Source of the DNA: Sipunculus nudus
Lineage: Eukaryota > Annelida > Sipuncula > Golfingiida > Sipunculidae
Direction of reading: 5' to 3'
DNA length: 64,000 nucleotides
Assembly (NCBI GenBank): GCA_026874595.1
Contig: CM049320.1
Coordinates: 29,624,714-29,688,713, forward strand
Positions 25,992 through 39,100 of this stretch are shown here, one piece after another. The notes beneath the pieces were generated by a model, which saw nothing but the letters and a program-made list of their open reading frames with translations, did not search any database and was not told where the DNA came from. Position 1 is the first letter of the stretch. Each line of letters begins with the position of its first letter. A program made the position numbers and the translations under genes.

Positions 25992-28900
25992 AACTGAATA
26001 TATGAAGAGAAATGATTGACAAAGAACTAATAGTTGTTGCATCCAAGAATAAGACACGGCTGAGAGAGGTTTGTGTACAAACCTGGGTTGGGTCCGAATG
26101 CCATCAGGCCATTAAAGTGCAAGTGTATATGTTTTAAATAATTCAACTGCAAATGCAAATGTTAATAGAAATAATAGGTGCAAATGCAAAAATAAACTTC
26201 ATGATGCAAATGCAACTTCAATATCAAATGTGTACACATGCATTTGCAATTCAATCATGTTTTGTTACATAATACGTAACAGGAATCAGGATAACTTCAG
26301 TTTTGGCTCACAGGGAGCGTTCTATTTGATAAAGAATATTAAGTGATATTTAATTTTTCAACCCCTCTTATTTTAATATGTCTGCTGTTTTGTACACAAG
26401 GAGGCAGCTTGTATCTACATGTGAGCAATTCGCTCAAATCTTTCCTCAGAGTTTTAAGGTAAAGAAAGGCACAGTTAAAAAAGGCACACTTAGAAATGGC
26501 AAAATGCATACTTAAACAATCTGAAGGACAGTTTAAGCTTTGGATCGAATTGCATACACCATTAATGCTAAAGGGAACGATTTATGTCCGCCAGGAGTTC
26601 TTTACCATTATGTATTTTTTTGTGATTTTTTTTTTAATTCTGTTATCTTTATTATGATTTCGGAAAAAAAAAATGTATAAAGGGCCTTTTCCAACTGCTT
26701 CATTTTAAACGAAGTGTACGCTGTACAATATAGTGCATGTTTAGTATCTATGTGGGTATTTTTTTATTATGGCTCGCATTATCAAACACGAAACAGTCGC
26801 TAAATATATTTGATTGTTGTTTACTGCCAAGGCCAGGGCATAATTATAATATTTATTAGTAAACATAAATCAATTCACACACATACATGTGGCTGTTTCT
26901 GTTATATTTGTGTGTTAAATAATTAGCAGCTATATTGTTCTAAATTCGTGACACTGAGAATATTAGGTAGAAATATATTTCTCTTTGAAACGTTAAAGTC
27001 AAAAGTCTGAGCTATTATATTCCCATCAGAACTATCCACAAACTGTGGCGAAAAATCAAGCCTAGATAAAAAATAAAAATTCTAATATATAGAGCTCTAG
27101 GGGAATTTGTTTTTGTATTGTTTTGTAAAATAAATGACAAAATGTATAAGTTTATCCAACAGGTGGCACAGCACACCTTTTTTTTCAAAGGAGATTATAC
27201 CTGAAACTGACCGAATGTCCAGGCTAAATTTGGGTTAAATTTTCAGGCGTGCTAACGATGATAAACCTTAATGTAACATCATTATATGAAATAAATGTTG
27301 ACATATATTACTAATACTTGGTAGTGTCATTACTCTAGTGTACAGTGACGTAGTACATTTCGAGGAAGAACCCTGATACCGAGAGAAGCCAAGGGCAAGA
27401 TTTAGCTGAATGGCCCGACACCGATGTTTTCATAAAATGGTGAAGCCGATTGTTAAACTAGCGTTGTTGCATAAACAAAATAAAACAATGCAAAAAAAGT
27501 TGATAATTAGGTCAACCTTTTTTATCATTCAAATAAATTTAAAAGTGATATTTTTGTTATAATTTGTAATATTACTTCAAACACATACTTACCGATACAT
27601 GTATACATGACCCATTCCTTATCCAGCATACCTGATTGATTTATATATAAGACCACATACATTTTGAGTAATAACCTTCTTCTTTTAGTTAATATTTATA
27701 CAAATTGGTTATTTTTGTGATGATGTAAATCATTTGGGTTTATGTTAGGCCTATCTTAATACGGATTTGATTAATACAGATCATTATGAGATAGGTCAAA
27801 CATAAAATGTTGTTTAAATTCTGAGGCTGCAAATTCATTACTTGATTATCAGATGTCCAGTCTCCATGGCGTGAAATTGTTAAATATATCTTTGTCGTGA
27901 AATCAACAGATAGGTTGCCCGATCCTGACGGTTGGAAAATAGCAATCTTCACATGTTTGGTATAAGGCGAGGGACTAGAATGTTAATTCACCGAACATGT
28001 CTACTGTCCATTTTTTTAATGACCAGGCAGACACCATACACTATATAACACATAGAAAAGGGGAGATAACTATTTACAATAAGTTATCTTAGTAATATAT
28101 ATATGTGCGTGTGTGTGTGGATGTGTGGTGACAAAGGATGATAAATATGTAATAATAACATAATAACATTACATAAAAATTTTTAAAAATATGAATAATA
28201 TCTAATTGTTAAGTTGACAGCCTTATTTCGATTTGTATGCTATCTGGAATTAATCATGGTCTTCTGAATAAATAAATATTTCATCATTGTCTTTGATAAA
28301 AGACTTAATAAAAATGGTTCCATTCTACCATCTCTAGATGTTCATAAAATCAGCAGTCGTCCTTCAGTTGAACTTTTAATTAAACAGGTATATGCCCCAT
28401 TGAGGTGCTTTGAAGTAGAACACAATTTTTAGTTAAGTTGAAGAAGAGGGTGAATGAAGCGACACTGATTCCACCCTGTTTTGAGAAGGCACAAGACCAG
28501 ACAACGCCCACTGAAACAGGTGAAGTCTGTTATTATTTACATTGGGGTGTCATGTCACGTGAAACCCCAACAGCCATTTCAATCCTATTCAATCTGACAG
28601 TCCGCCTCGGCACTAGAACAGAAAATATCTACAAAAAATACTTGATTTAATCACAATAAAAATGAGAACAATAATATTTGGCGCATCAATAATGCATACG
28701 ATTTGTCTGAGAGCCTGGCTCGAATAAACTAAAATTATCCAGTCTTTCCCAGCCAGCGACGGTCGGCGATAGGTACTGACAGCTGGCCGGCTGTTGAGCA
28801 ACATCGTCAGATATGGGAGAAAGTATGTAACGTATGATAATTGTAATGGTCAAATTTGGTTCCTTACGTTAAAATGCGTATGTCAGACAAATGTTATACT

Positions 28901-29019
28901 GAATAATGGCCTAGAATTCAAGCATGATGCTTTTTTTCATGATTTTGGGTGGTGTGTCTTGACAGGTATTTAAATTTCAAAAGGCCAGGTCACCCGGCGT
29001 GAGTGATATCAAGGCAGCG

Positions 29020-29063
<44 letters not shown>

Positions 29064-31149
29064 ATTGTATGTTTCATCAATTAAAATATCCAGATTGAAA
29101 TCATCATTGAAAGAAATTTAATTCCATCAAAGCACGCCACTGATTTCGCAATATAGTTGGTTTATAGATATGCGCTTCTTGAAGAACACAAATATTTTCA
29201 TTTACTTATGATGAAAAAAACATTTCAACATTTTCCTTCTTTTTTTTATAAAACCTAAGTCCTCGGATATTTTGTTTATATAGCCTTTTCAGTGCTGGTA
29301 AATTGAGGATTGAAATTAAACGTTCAAAGGCCTTTAAATAGATTAAGCACTGTACAAACGTGTTGCAAACAGATAACACCAATTTGAAACATGTTCCCCG
29401 CCCCCTAAAGCTTGCTATATCCCTTTTCATATACAAACTACTTTTTTTAATAGGCATATGATATCTTGTAGTTTTCGTGTCGTACTGTAATGCTGGAACA
29501 AAGACATGTGGCAGTTAGCATTGGTCTAGTGGACGACCTGCGCCCAACGATAATAGGATCAGCAAAGTCCCACATTTTCTCCTCCCACATGTAGTATAAA
29601 ACATATGTGTCGTTTCATAATGGTAAGGTAAGAAAAGGTTCGACAACACATAGCTACATATGTAAGAAAAGGAATGAGAGAAGGTGAAAAATGACGGAAT
29701 GTTATTCTGGGTCTATTGGTTGAAGTATTTTGAGAACTACACATATGTGGGATAAACATTGTAAAGTACACAAATGGCTCATAAGCTGTTAATGGAAGAT
29801 TGATGCCTAGGGCATACAAAAATTTCGTATGTGCTCGACCTGCTCTTGTGGATATTTTTAAAATTGTACGCTTAAAAGGGCCAAAGCAAGATTGCTTCGT
29901 TTTTTGGTCAGTAATTGAAGATGTGGACAGATACACCTCTGTGTAATTGTTCCTGTAGTCTATGTTTGCATCATACCTTTAAGATATACATCATATTTTT
30001 TCTCTTATTAAAACATCATGCATTTGGTTCAGGTCATCTATGACGCAGTCCACTGAGAAAAACCCGAACCTCGACGACCCGTTGAAACGACTCTGGCGTC
30101 AGACGAATAATTCAATACAGAAAATCCCCCAGCCTAGTAGTTTCGCGGTATTTGCATTCACTAATCCAAGTCGTCGAAACGGAACAACTTTCAAACTTGG
30201 TTATACACAAAAAAATATGTTTTTTCTCAAATAAAAAAAATTCAAAATTAAAACAGTGTCTGTCAGTTTGATTAAACTTTTGTTGGCACAACCCGGCTTA
30301 TAACTCTATAAAAAAATCACTAGAACGACGCCTTTTGCGTATGTTAAAAAAAATTCTGCGATTGTCACTTTATTTATGTCTATTTTCCACTCAAAATGCC
30401 TCAGAAAACTAAAGGGGCGAGTCAGATGAAAATTATTGCAGGAACCATTTAATCATGGTAAAGCCGTTTAACAGTGCAAGTTTTTGGTGTTTCCGACTAT
30501 TCCTTGACAAGGAAGCTACATGTGGTATGTCGTAATCTTCGCGGTTCCCCGTGTATATATGAAGCAGAAATGTTAAATTGAAATTGTACGAAACCATAAT
30601 TTAAATACTACCCTTATTTATTATGACACATTTTGATGTTTATGTGCAACTATAATCTGAATTTATCTTGGACACTGATACCGAACAAAATTTAAAAGTC
30701 GAGATGACACCCGCAATGGCAATGAAGCACCTTCAACAAGTATCAAAGCGATTACGGATAGATTATTAGTCACAGATCACTTACGTTTAGATACCATAAA
30801 TTATAAGTAAGAGAAAAGGAAAAAAATATATATTTTCCTGTAAAATGGGGGATGATGTAACAGAGATATGAAAGCAGAGCGAAATAGAGAGGGAGGGGAA
30901 ACGGCAAATAACAATAGAGCACAATAAGGAAACGTGCTACCCGACTGCAGAGACACGTTTAGTTGGAAAATCACAAATCATTGTGAATGTCATATTTAAT
31001 CATGTAATATATATGTAACATGAGACTTGTCCTGTATTTAATTGAAATATTGCCCTCTACATAATATTGACGGAATTCATTTAAAAGGATATCCGATTTC
31101 TCACTGACTTAAGATACATCCAATTGTTTTCTTGCTGTTTCTGTACTTT
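25992..31149. other. Unit 3 spacer, AT-rich, rearranged relative to units 1 and 2
   Basis: A deletion lies just downstream of the lectin gene (near 26059). The segment near 28960-29070 is replaced by sequence with an (AT)n(GT)n tract. The coding-like block is open at 30040-30234. A 125-codon ORF on the minus strand at 29559-29936 has no recognisable domain and is broken in other units, so I do not call it a gene. Confidence 0.6.
29020..29063. repeat. (AT)n(GT)n microsatellite, unit 3 spacer
   Basis: AT repeats followed by a short GT run, present only in units 3 and 5. Confidence 0.93.
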
Positions 31150-32450
31150 TTACTGCATAGATTTCCATGGCACACTATAATTTACCTAGTGGTCACTGAC
31201 TTCAACGTACACTAGGACAATACAAGTTCCACACATGCAGCAATCCTCTCAGAACGTGTTTCATCGACTGCCTGCATATAGCATGTGGTCGCCCCTACTC
31301 ACACAGAAGGCCACATCCTAGATCTACTAATCTCCCCCCCCCCCCCCCCCGAAGAAAATGTTGTACATTCTGTGAAGGAAGGTGATCCCATTTTTTATCA
31401 TAACATCACCCTTCGCACCCTCACTTTAGGCAGACTAACATTGTATACTCAGAAAGCTCAATCACGCAGCTGATGGACAAGATATCAAGATGTCTCCTCT
31501 TCTCCAAAACGGTGGCATTCCACACGGCAACCACCAAACCCTGTAAAACAGCATTCTACAGTATCCGTTATAAACATTCACCTAAAATGACTGCCACTAC
31601 CACATTCAGGCCAAAATGGTCATGGATGAATGTGAATGAGAATCGTGCAACAGAAGAGGTTCTTCAGGAAGTATGAACAATTGTTGAAGAGAAGTCAGTT
31701 TCATGTGCATCGTGAGATCCATGCACTGTTAACAGCTTGATCCAGACGGCTAAGGTCGCATATTGTCAAGACAGGGTCACTCAGTATGACCAGGTCCAGG
31801 AAGGACATTTCAACATTGTGCAAGGTTTCAGGAGGCGGCCATATGACCAGAAAAGATCGACACCATCATGTCATCAAGCTGGAGGCTTAAACAGTTACTT
31901 CATGGACAAGGTTTCAAATTCCATGGCTGGTTTCTGGAGAGAAGCGTTATATAACCACCCTCTGACAAAATTGTCGAACCAGACCTGCCTGTCCCTTTTT
32001 ATAGCCTCTCTCATTTAATTCTCTTTGACAGACTCTCTCAGCGGCAGGTCACAAACAGTCATTCTAATGGTTAAACCTGAACTGGCCGGGATGTTTATAT
32101 GTCAATGGTCCCAAAGGGGTCAGTCCTGGTCACTTTCTATTTTCCCTGTACACTGCTCCTATCTGTGACATTGTCGTTCTTCATTGGGTCTTCATCCATC
32201 TCTATGCAGATGATGATCAGCCAGGTATGACCTTCAGTTTCCATCCCTCATCTATCATTGACGACTAATGGCCTCTGTGTAGCCATGCATTACTGATCTC
32301 AATGCAAGGATTGTTTCGGAAAAGCTCAAACTAAACGGCAACAAGACAGAACTCACACCGCGTACAGCACAGTGCATTTTTCATGTAGGGAGTGGGTCAT
32401 CAAATTATATTAAGAAAATCACAAATGCGATTGAATTGTGAAATATTTTG
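31150..32450 (+). mobile_element. Decayed LINE remnant, unit 3 spacer
   Basis: It contains PTHTEGHILDLLI, the KHSPKMTATTTFRPK connector, and the shared RT deletion. The YADD box is intact at 32203-32214, followed by KLKLNGNKTEL. Multiple stops. Confidence 0.83.
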
Positions 32451-33110
32451 CGCTTTGCGAGAATTAGTCTTCTCTTAAGACTCAAATTTCCCTATAACGG
32501 TTACTAATATATGGACAATTTCGCAGCATAAACTCTCTTTTGATATTGACAGGAGCTTCAATCAAATGTCTTTTACCGCCTAAGACCTGTCATTCAAATC
32601 GACCTTATCGGTGATTCTGTTCTGAAAGTTGACATAAATGTTGTCAAAGTGAGGAGACGCTTATCATTATTGACAATTAGTGGAGCCTTGGCATTGACTG
32701 GCCTGACGTAGGATGGAATGTCGTCAATTACACTTAATGTGGTTAAACTCATATAAATTGGCTTTACAGTACATTTATATGTTTGTTAAGAATTGCATTT
32801 AAATTGTCTATCAAACTGTCAGTTCTCGTCTCTCTGTCATATGTTGTTCCATCGGAATATAGTCTTGAATTCATCAAGTTCAGACATCTGCAAATGTTTT
32901 TGAGCGCAGATATACAATAAAAGTCGATTTAAATGCTTCAATAAAGTGGTTTGAATATCTTTTGAAATCTGATTTGCATTTCCCGAGTCTATTATTCGGT
33001 GAAAAAAGAACGGCTGAACATTTGTCCTTCTAGTGACATGAGACCAACCATTAAATACATTCTAGAAATAAACCCACAAGGAGAGCATTCTCGGTGATGA
33101 ATGCTGAAAT

Positions 33111-33258
33111 ATGGCAAAACTTATCTTTTTGATAGCAGTTAATAATTTATATCTTAGTCTTTGGTCAGAAGGTAAAGTTCACTTAGTTCCTCGAGACTAA
33201 TAAACAGGGAAAATATGTACTTTGTTATCATTTCCTCGTATACTTAAACATGCTTAAA

Positions 33259-33329
<71 letters not shown>

Positions 33330-34734
33330 GTTAATTGCTTGCATTTATTGAGAAATATCGATTTAAAAGAAAGGTATTTTAGCCAGACCTTAAAATGAGA
33401 AAAAGGCCAGAAACGTGTGTGCGTTATTACATACTGTGCTAATATTTTACCATATTTTACCATGAATAACAACCATTTGTCGTATTGCCAATGAAAATTA
33501 TTTTGCAAACTGTAAAAGTAACAGGATGAAATTTATAGTTATTGTGTGTTAAATGTGTATTTAATCCATCGATTTTAAACTGACAGCCTTAAAAGCAAAC
33601 AGCCCATGTGTAAATGAGCAAGGCAACATGTTTGACCACTAAGCCACTAGATCACGTGTCAAAGGGATAAATGCTTCGTATTCCACACTCACAGCAAACC
33701 ACAACATGTGAATCTCCTTATGTCAGGTTACTTGAATCAAACCCTATTAATTATATAATAATTTTTACAAAGTAAAATTCGTCAAATATTTCTTATAAAG
33801 CCTTGATTACAACCGTAGCGACAGCCGACCACAAAAGGGATTTCTTGAAATTCGGATTGAGAAGTGTTGCCAATAAATATCACCCCACAAGAGGATGCAC
33901 TAATATTTGTGGTCCTAAAAGTTTACCATGCCCAACTGATGCGAGGTTCCCAGACACATGCGCCTCAAATCCGATACAGAAATGGTACCGGTATCCGGAA
34001 TGCCTGCAAACGTCCACTGGTATGTTACACTTATCGACCAACTTCCCTGATTGTTTTTCATGTACTTATGACTAACATTTAAATAAACTATTTGAAAGAT
34101 AATAAATCACCAAAGGTATTTCCAGATTTAGAATATTATTTAGAATGTGGCTTTGAATATGGCGGAATGAGCATTTATTTTCTGTGGTGTTTCACATTCT
34201 ATAACATTGCATTTCTCACAAAAGGGATGACAACCCAGGGCCACAAGAGTAGGTTGAAGCAGAGTAACATCATGATCAGTGCCACACCAATTATGACACC
34301 ACAGTCAGAAATGATGTTGATGGGTAGAATCATGACAACTGGCAATGTACAGAAAGATGATGGTAGGAAACAATCATGGTTGGGTAAATAATGTGGACAT
34401 CCATCCACATGGATCTACCTCTGATATATTTTTGTTTTGATATTCGTGAATGTAATTTAATTGATCCGATAGCTCTATAACCAACATATAATGTACATTT
34501 TGATGGATTCCATGTGTTCCTCAACACTTATGCATGTAAATAATTGCTCATGTGTTTAGGAGAATCTAGTCAAACTGGTCCATATCGACCTTAATGAATG
34601 ATATGATTTAAGATGTATAAGATGTAGAATCTTGCATTCATTTTTCATATTCTTTCCTAAGTCTTTCTTCCAAAAGAGGTAGTGACGAATTGGATTGGAT
34701 TGGAGCAGTAACCATAATTGCATATATGTATATA

Positions 34735-34779
<45 letters not shown>

Positions 34780-36126
34780 ATTATTATTATTATATACTGA
34801 TGCTTTTCAATTCAAATGCGGTTTTGAGAACAAATCGAATCAGATCATGAATCTAAAGTCGATGTACACACACATGTACATAGTTTTTAGTTGTATGTAG
34901 TAACATTATATTTATTTTTTGGCACCCGCACACTTCTGGATTAGAGAAAAAATAGGCATAGAGTACTGTTACATACATCACGCCCTTTTGGCGAGAATTT
35001 AGTACGAATAAATGTGTAATTCTGCCTTTGCTATGAATTTTTCCATTGACAAAGATGTCCAACACTTTATAAACGAAGATCTATCATCCCTGGTGAAAAT
35101 CCTGGTTTTGCAACACTGAATAAAGCAATAATCAATCCATTTCAAGTTGCAGGCGAGAATTGTTTTATTTTTTTTTTTCAATTATAAAATGAGTGCTCTG
35201 ACTCTTACGTTACTTTATACATTTTTTTTTGCCCATCAAAGTTTCAGAAAATGTTTTCAAATTGTTGACTAATATATTCTCTCATACAAAAATTGGAATA
35301 TGTAAAGTTTTCCACGTATTCTCTGCACATGAACTGGAGAAAACTAAGGAGTCGTAGATTCATGGAATTATATTATATGCATGTATATATGATTTCGAGG
35401 TTGTCTCGAGGGATGGAACGCTCGCTACCGTGACGAAAAAGGGACAAACACCTGCTACATGATAAGACCGACCCCAGGCATCAGTAAAACGGAGGGCCGC
35501 GTTGCCAGCCACTACCAATTCAAGTCCTCCTTAGTTTCTGTTGAGACACTGCAGGAATTACGGCACCTCGATCATTTCTTCAAAGCCCAACTATCTGATC
35601 CGTCAATTTCTGACTCACGTATGCCATTTATTTGGCACGTGATTTTGTTTGTCCTTTTAGACTAACTTTGTTTAAAACAGATTTTTTTTTATTTCGTTGA
35701 ATCGTCAGATGTGTGGTTACTTTTAAGAAGTTGACACTTGTTTAACAATATACATGAAATATAAAATATAACTAGCATATTGACACGTTATTCTTCCTTT
35801 TTTCGCCAATATCATCTAATCGTCTTATAATCGCATTTTGTGTATACTACTTGATCACATGAAAGGAAAAATAATGAGTACTGGTATGTTTTAAGGAATT
35901 ATTATTTGTAGTTTGCAAGAAGGATTCGCACTGTGGTTATTGGACTTCGGCCTGGAAACCTTTGGGTTGGTATTGGACAAATGGCGTGCCTCTCAATTAT
36001 GAAAACTGGATAAATGAAGATCCTCTTTCCGTTATCATGCAGGTTGTGATCAATCAGTCATGTGTTTTCCGAATGATAAGGAATGGTTCACTTGGCAGTA
36101 GGTACATCTGCGAGTTACGGCTGTAG
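33111..36126 (+). CDS. Secreted C-type-lectin-like protein, copy 4, intact chimera of two subtypes
   Basis: Exons are 33111-33171, 33801-34019, 34225-34383, 35400-35618 and 35912-36126, all with GT-AG ends and phase 1. The frame is open for 290 codons. Exons 1-3 match copy 6, with DHKRDFLKFGLRS in exon 2 and QSWLG at the end of exon 3. Exons 4-5 match copy 2, with CLEGW, VASHYQFKSSLVSVET and the ending SRYICELRL. The swap point lies at 35194-35212 in intron 3. The CTLD therefore lacks the helix-2 cysteine that normally pairs with the terminal ICE cysteine. It may be a real exon-shuffled gene or an assembly junction product. Confidence 0.8.
33260..33327. repeat. (AT)n microsatellite, intron 1 of copy 4
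   Basis: About 33 AT repeats. Confidence 0.97.
34729..34795. repeat. (AT)n(ATT)n microsatellite, intron 3 of copy 4
   Basis: AT repeats with one interruption, then about five ATT repeats. Confidence 0.95.
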
Positions 36127-39100
36127 AACTGAATATGTGAAGGGGAATGATTGACAAAGATCTAATAGTTGTTGCATCAAAGAATAAGACACGGGTAATG
36201 ATAAACAACTGTATACCTGCAGGATTCGATTAAGGTTCTGAGACTACGTGGAAAGGGCTTTCACGCGATAACTCTATGTACCATTTCTGCGGGTCTTAGG
36301 TGTTTGTCACCAACATTGCTGGTTTATAAAACGAAAAAAACAACGAAAGGCGCAATCCTACGTGAGTGAAACACGACTATGGACTCCCCACTTGGCCTGC
36401 ACGGCTCTAGACCTGGATGGGTGTCGACCGTGAAATATCTCGCCACCTCGGCTGAGAGAGGTTTGTCTACAAACCAGGGTTGGGTCCGAATGCCATCAGG
36501 CCATTAAAGTGCAAGGGTATATGTTTTAAATAATTCAACTGCAAATGCAAATGTTAATAGAAATAATCGGTGCAAATGCGATAAAAACTTCAATATCAAA
36601 TGTGTACACATGTATTTGCAATTGAATCATGTTTTGTTACATACTACGCAACAGGAATCAGGTTAACTTCAGTTTTATTATCAAACATGTAACCATGTAA
36701 CATTTGAACAAATTCGGTCAACACTCAGAGTTTTAAGGTAAAAAAGGCACAGGTAAAAAGGGCACAGTTAGAAATTGCAAAATGCATACCTAATCAATCT
36801 GATGGACAGTTTAAGCTTTGGATCGAATTGCATACACCATTAATGCTAAAGGGAACGATTTATGTCCGCCAGGAGTTCTTTTCGATTATGTATGTTTGTG
36901 TTATTTGTTTTTTTTTAATTCTGTTATCTTTATTGTTATTTCGAAAAAAAAATGTATAAAGGGAATTTTCCAACTGCCTCCTTATAAACGAACGCGTACG
37001 CTGTACAATAAAATGCATGTTTAGTATCTATGTGCCTATTTTTTTATTATGACTCGCATCATCAAACACGAAACAGTCGCTAAATATATTTGATTGTTGT
37101 TTACTGCCAGGGCCATGGCATGATAATAATATGTATCAGAAAACATTAATCAATTCATACTCATACATATGTGGCCGTGTCCGTTATATTTGGGTGATAA
37201 ATAATTAGTAGCTATATTGTTCTAAATTCATGACACTGAGAATGTTAGGACGAAATATATTCCTCTAACTCATTGAACAGTTGAACACAAGAGTCTCCGC
37301 TATAATATTCCCATCAGAACTATCCACAAACTGTGGCGGAAAACCAAGCCTAGATAAAAAATTAAAATCCTAATATATAGAGCTCTGAGAGAAATTGTTT
37401 TTGTATTGTTTTGTAAAATAAATGACAAAACGTATAAAAATTTATCCAACAGATAGCACAGCTACTTACTTTTTTAATGGAGATTTTACCTGAAACTGAC
37501 CAAATGTCAAGGCTAAATTTGAGTTACATTTTCAGGCCTGCAACCGATGAAACACCTTAATGTAACATCATTATATGAAATAAATGTTGACATATATTGC
37601 TAATACTTGGTAGTGTCATTACTCTAGTGTACAGTGAGGTAGTACCTTTCGAGGAAGAACCCTGATACCGAGAGAAGCCAAGGGCAAGACTTAGCTGAAT
37701 GGCCCGACACCGATGTTTTCATAAAATGGTGAAGCCGATCTTTATACTAGCATTGTTGCATACACAAAATTAAACATGTTTTAGCAATGCAAAAAAAAAA
37801 AAATAAATAAATAAAGTGGATAATTAGGTAAACCTTTTTAATCATTTAAATAAAGTTTTAAAGTGATATTTTAATCATTTCAATAAAGTTTTAAAGTGAT
37901 ATTTTGGTTATAATTTGTAATATTACTTCCCACACACATTTACCGACACATGTATATATGACCCATTCCTTATCCAGAATACCTGATTGATATATATAAG
38001 ACCACATACATTTTGAGTAATTACCTTCTTCTCTGAGTTATTATTTATACAACTTGGTTATTTTTCTGTGATGATGTAAATTTTGGGTTTATATTAGGCC
38101 CATCTTAATATGAATTTGATTAATACAGATCATTATGAGATTGGTCAAACATAAAATGTTGTTTAAATTCTGAGGCTGCAAATTCATTAATTGATCATCG
38201 GATGTCCAGTCTCCTTTGCGTGAAATTGTTAAATCTATCTTTGTCATGAAATCAACTAATAGGTGACAGTTGGAAAATAAACCAATAGCATTCTTCACAT
38301 GGTTGGTATAAGGCGAGGGACTAGAATATTAATTAACCGAACATGTCTACTGTTCATTTTTTTAATGACCGTGCAGACTCAGTAAACTATATAACACATA
38401 CAAAAGATAAATTAACTATTTACAATAAGTTATCTAAGTAATATATATATTTGTGTGTGGATGTGTAGTGACAAAGGATGATAAATAGGTACATGTAATA
38501 ATAACATAATAAAATTACATGAAATTATATATTGTGAAATTATTTTAAAATATGAATATTATCTAATTGTTAACTTGACAGCGTCATTCCGATTTGTATG
38601 CGGTCTGGAATTAATTATGGTCTCCTGAAAAAATAAAATATTTCATTATTGTCTTTGATGAAATACTTAATGAAAATGATTCCATTCTATCATCTTTAGA
38701 TGTTCATAAAATCAGCAGTCGTCCTTCAGTTGAACTTTTAATTCAACGGATATATGCCCAATTGAGGTGCTTCAAGAGTCGAAAACAATTTTTAGTTCAG
38801 TTGAAGAAGAGGTTGAATGAAACGACACTGATAACACTGCGTTTTGAGAAGGCACAAGACCAGAAAACGCCCACTTAAACACGTGAAGTCTGTTATTGTT
38901 TACATTTGGGTGTCATGTCACTTGAAACCCCATCTGCCCCATCTATCTATGCAATCTGACAATCCGCCTCTGGAAATATCTACCAAAAATGCTCGATTTA
39001 ATCACAATAAAAATGAGAACAATAATATTTGGCGCATCAATAAGGCATTCGTTTTGTCTGAGAGAACCTCTCTCAAATAAACTAAAATTATCCAGTCTTT

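Larger units (their letters stand above)
14277..35193. repeat. First copy of a 20.9 kb near-identical direct duplication
   Basis: This block aligns with 35194-56110 at an offset of 20916-20927, the drift coming only from AT, poly-A and poly-C length changes. Spot substitutions seen: 17293 T versus 38211 C, 22192 C versus 43113 G, and 32541 T versus 53465 G. The block runs from intron 3 of gene 2 to intron 3 of gene 4 and so spans two complete ~10 kb units. Confidence 0.93.

Noticed and set aside
29559-29936. 125-codon minus-strand ORF, the longest open frame in the window
   Set aside because: Low-complexity composition with no domain. It is not maintained in units 1, 2 or 4, and its duplicate at 50486 is merely part of the 20.9 kb copy.
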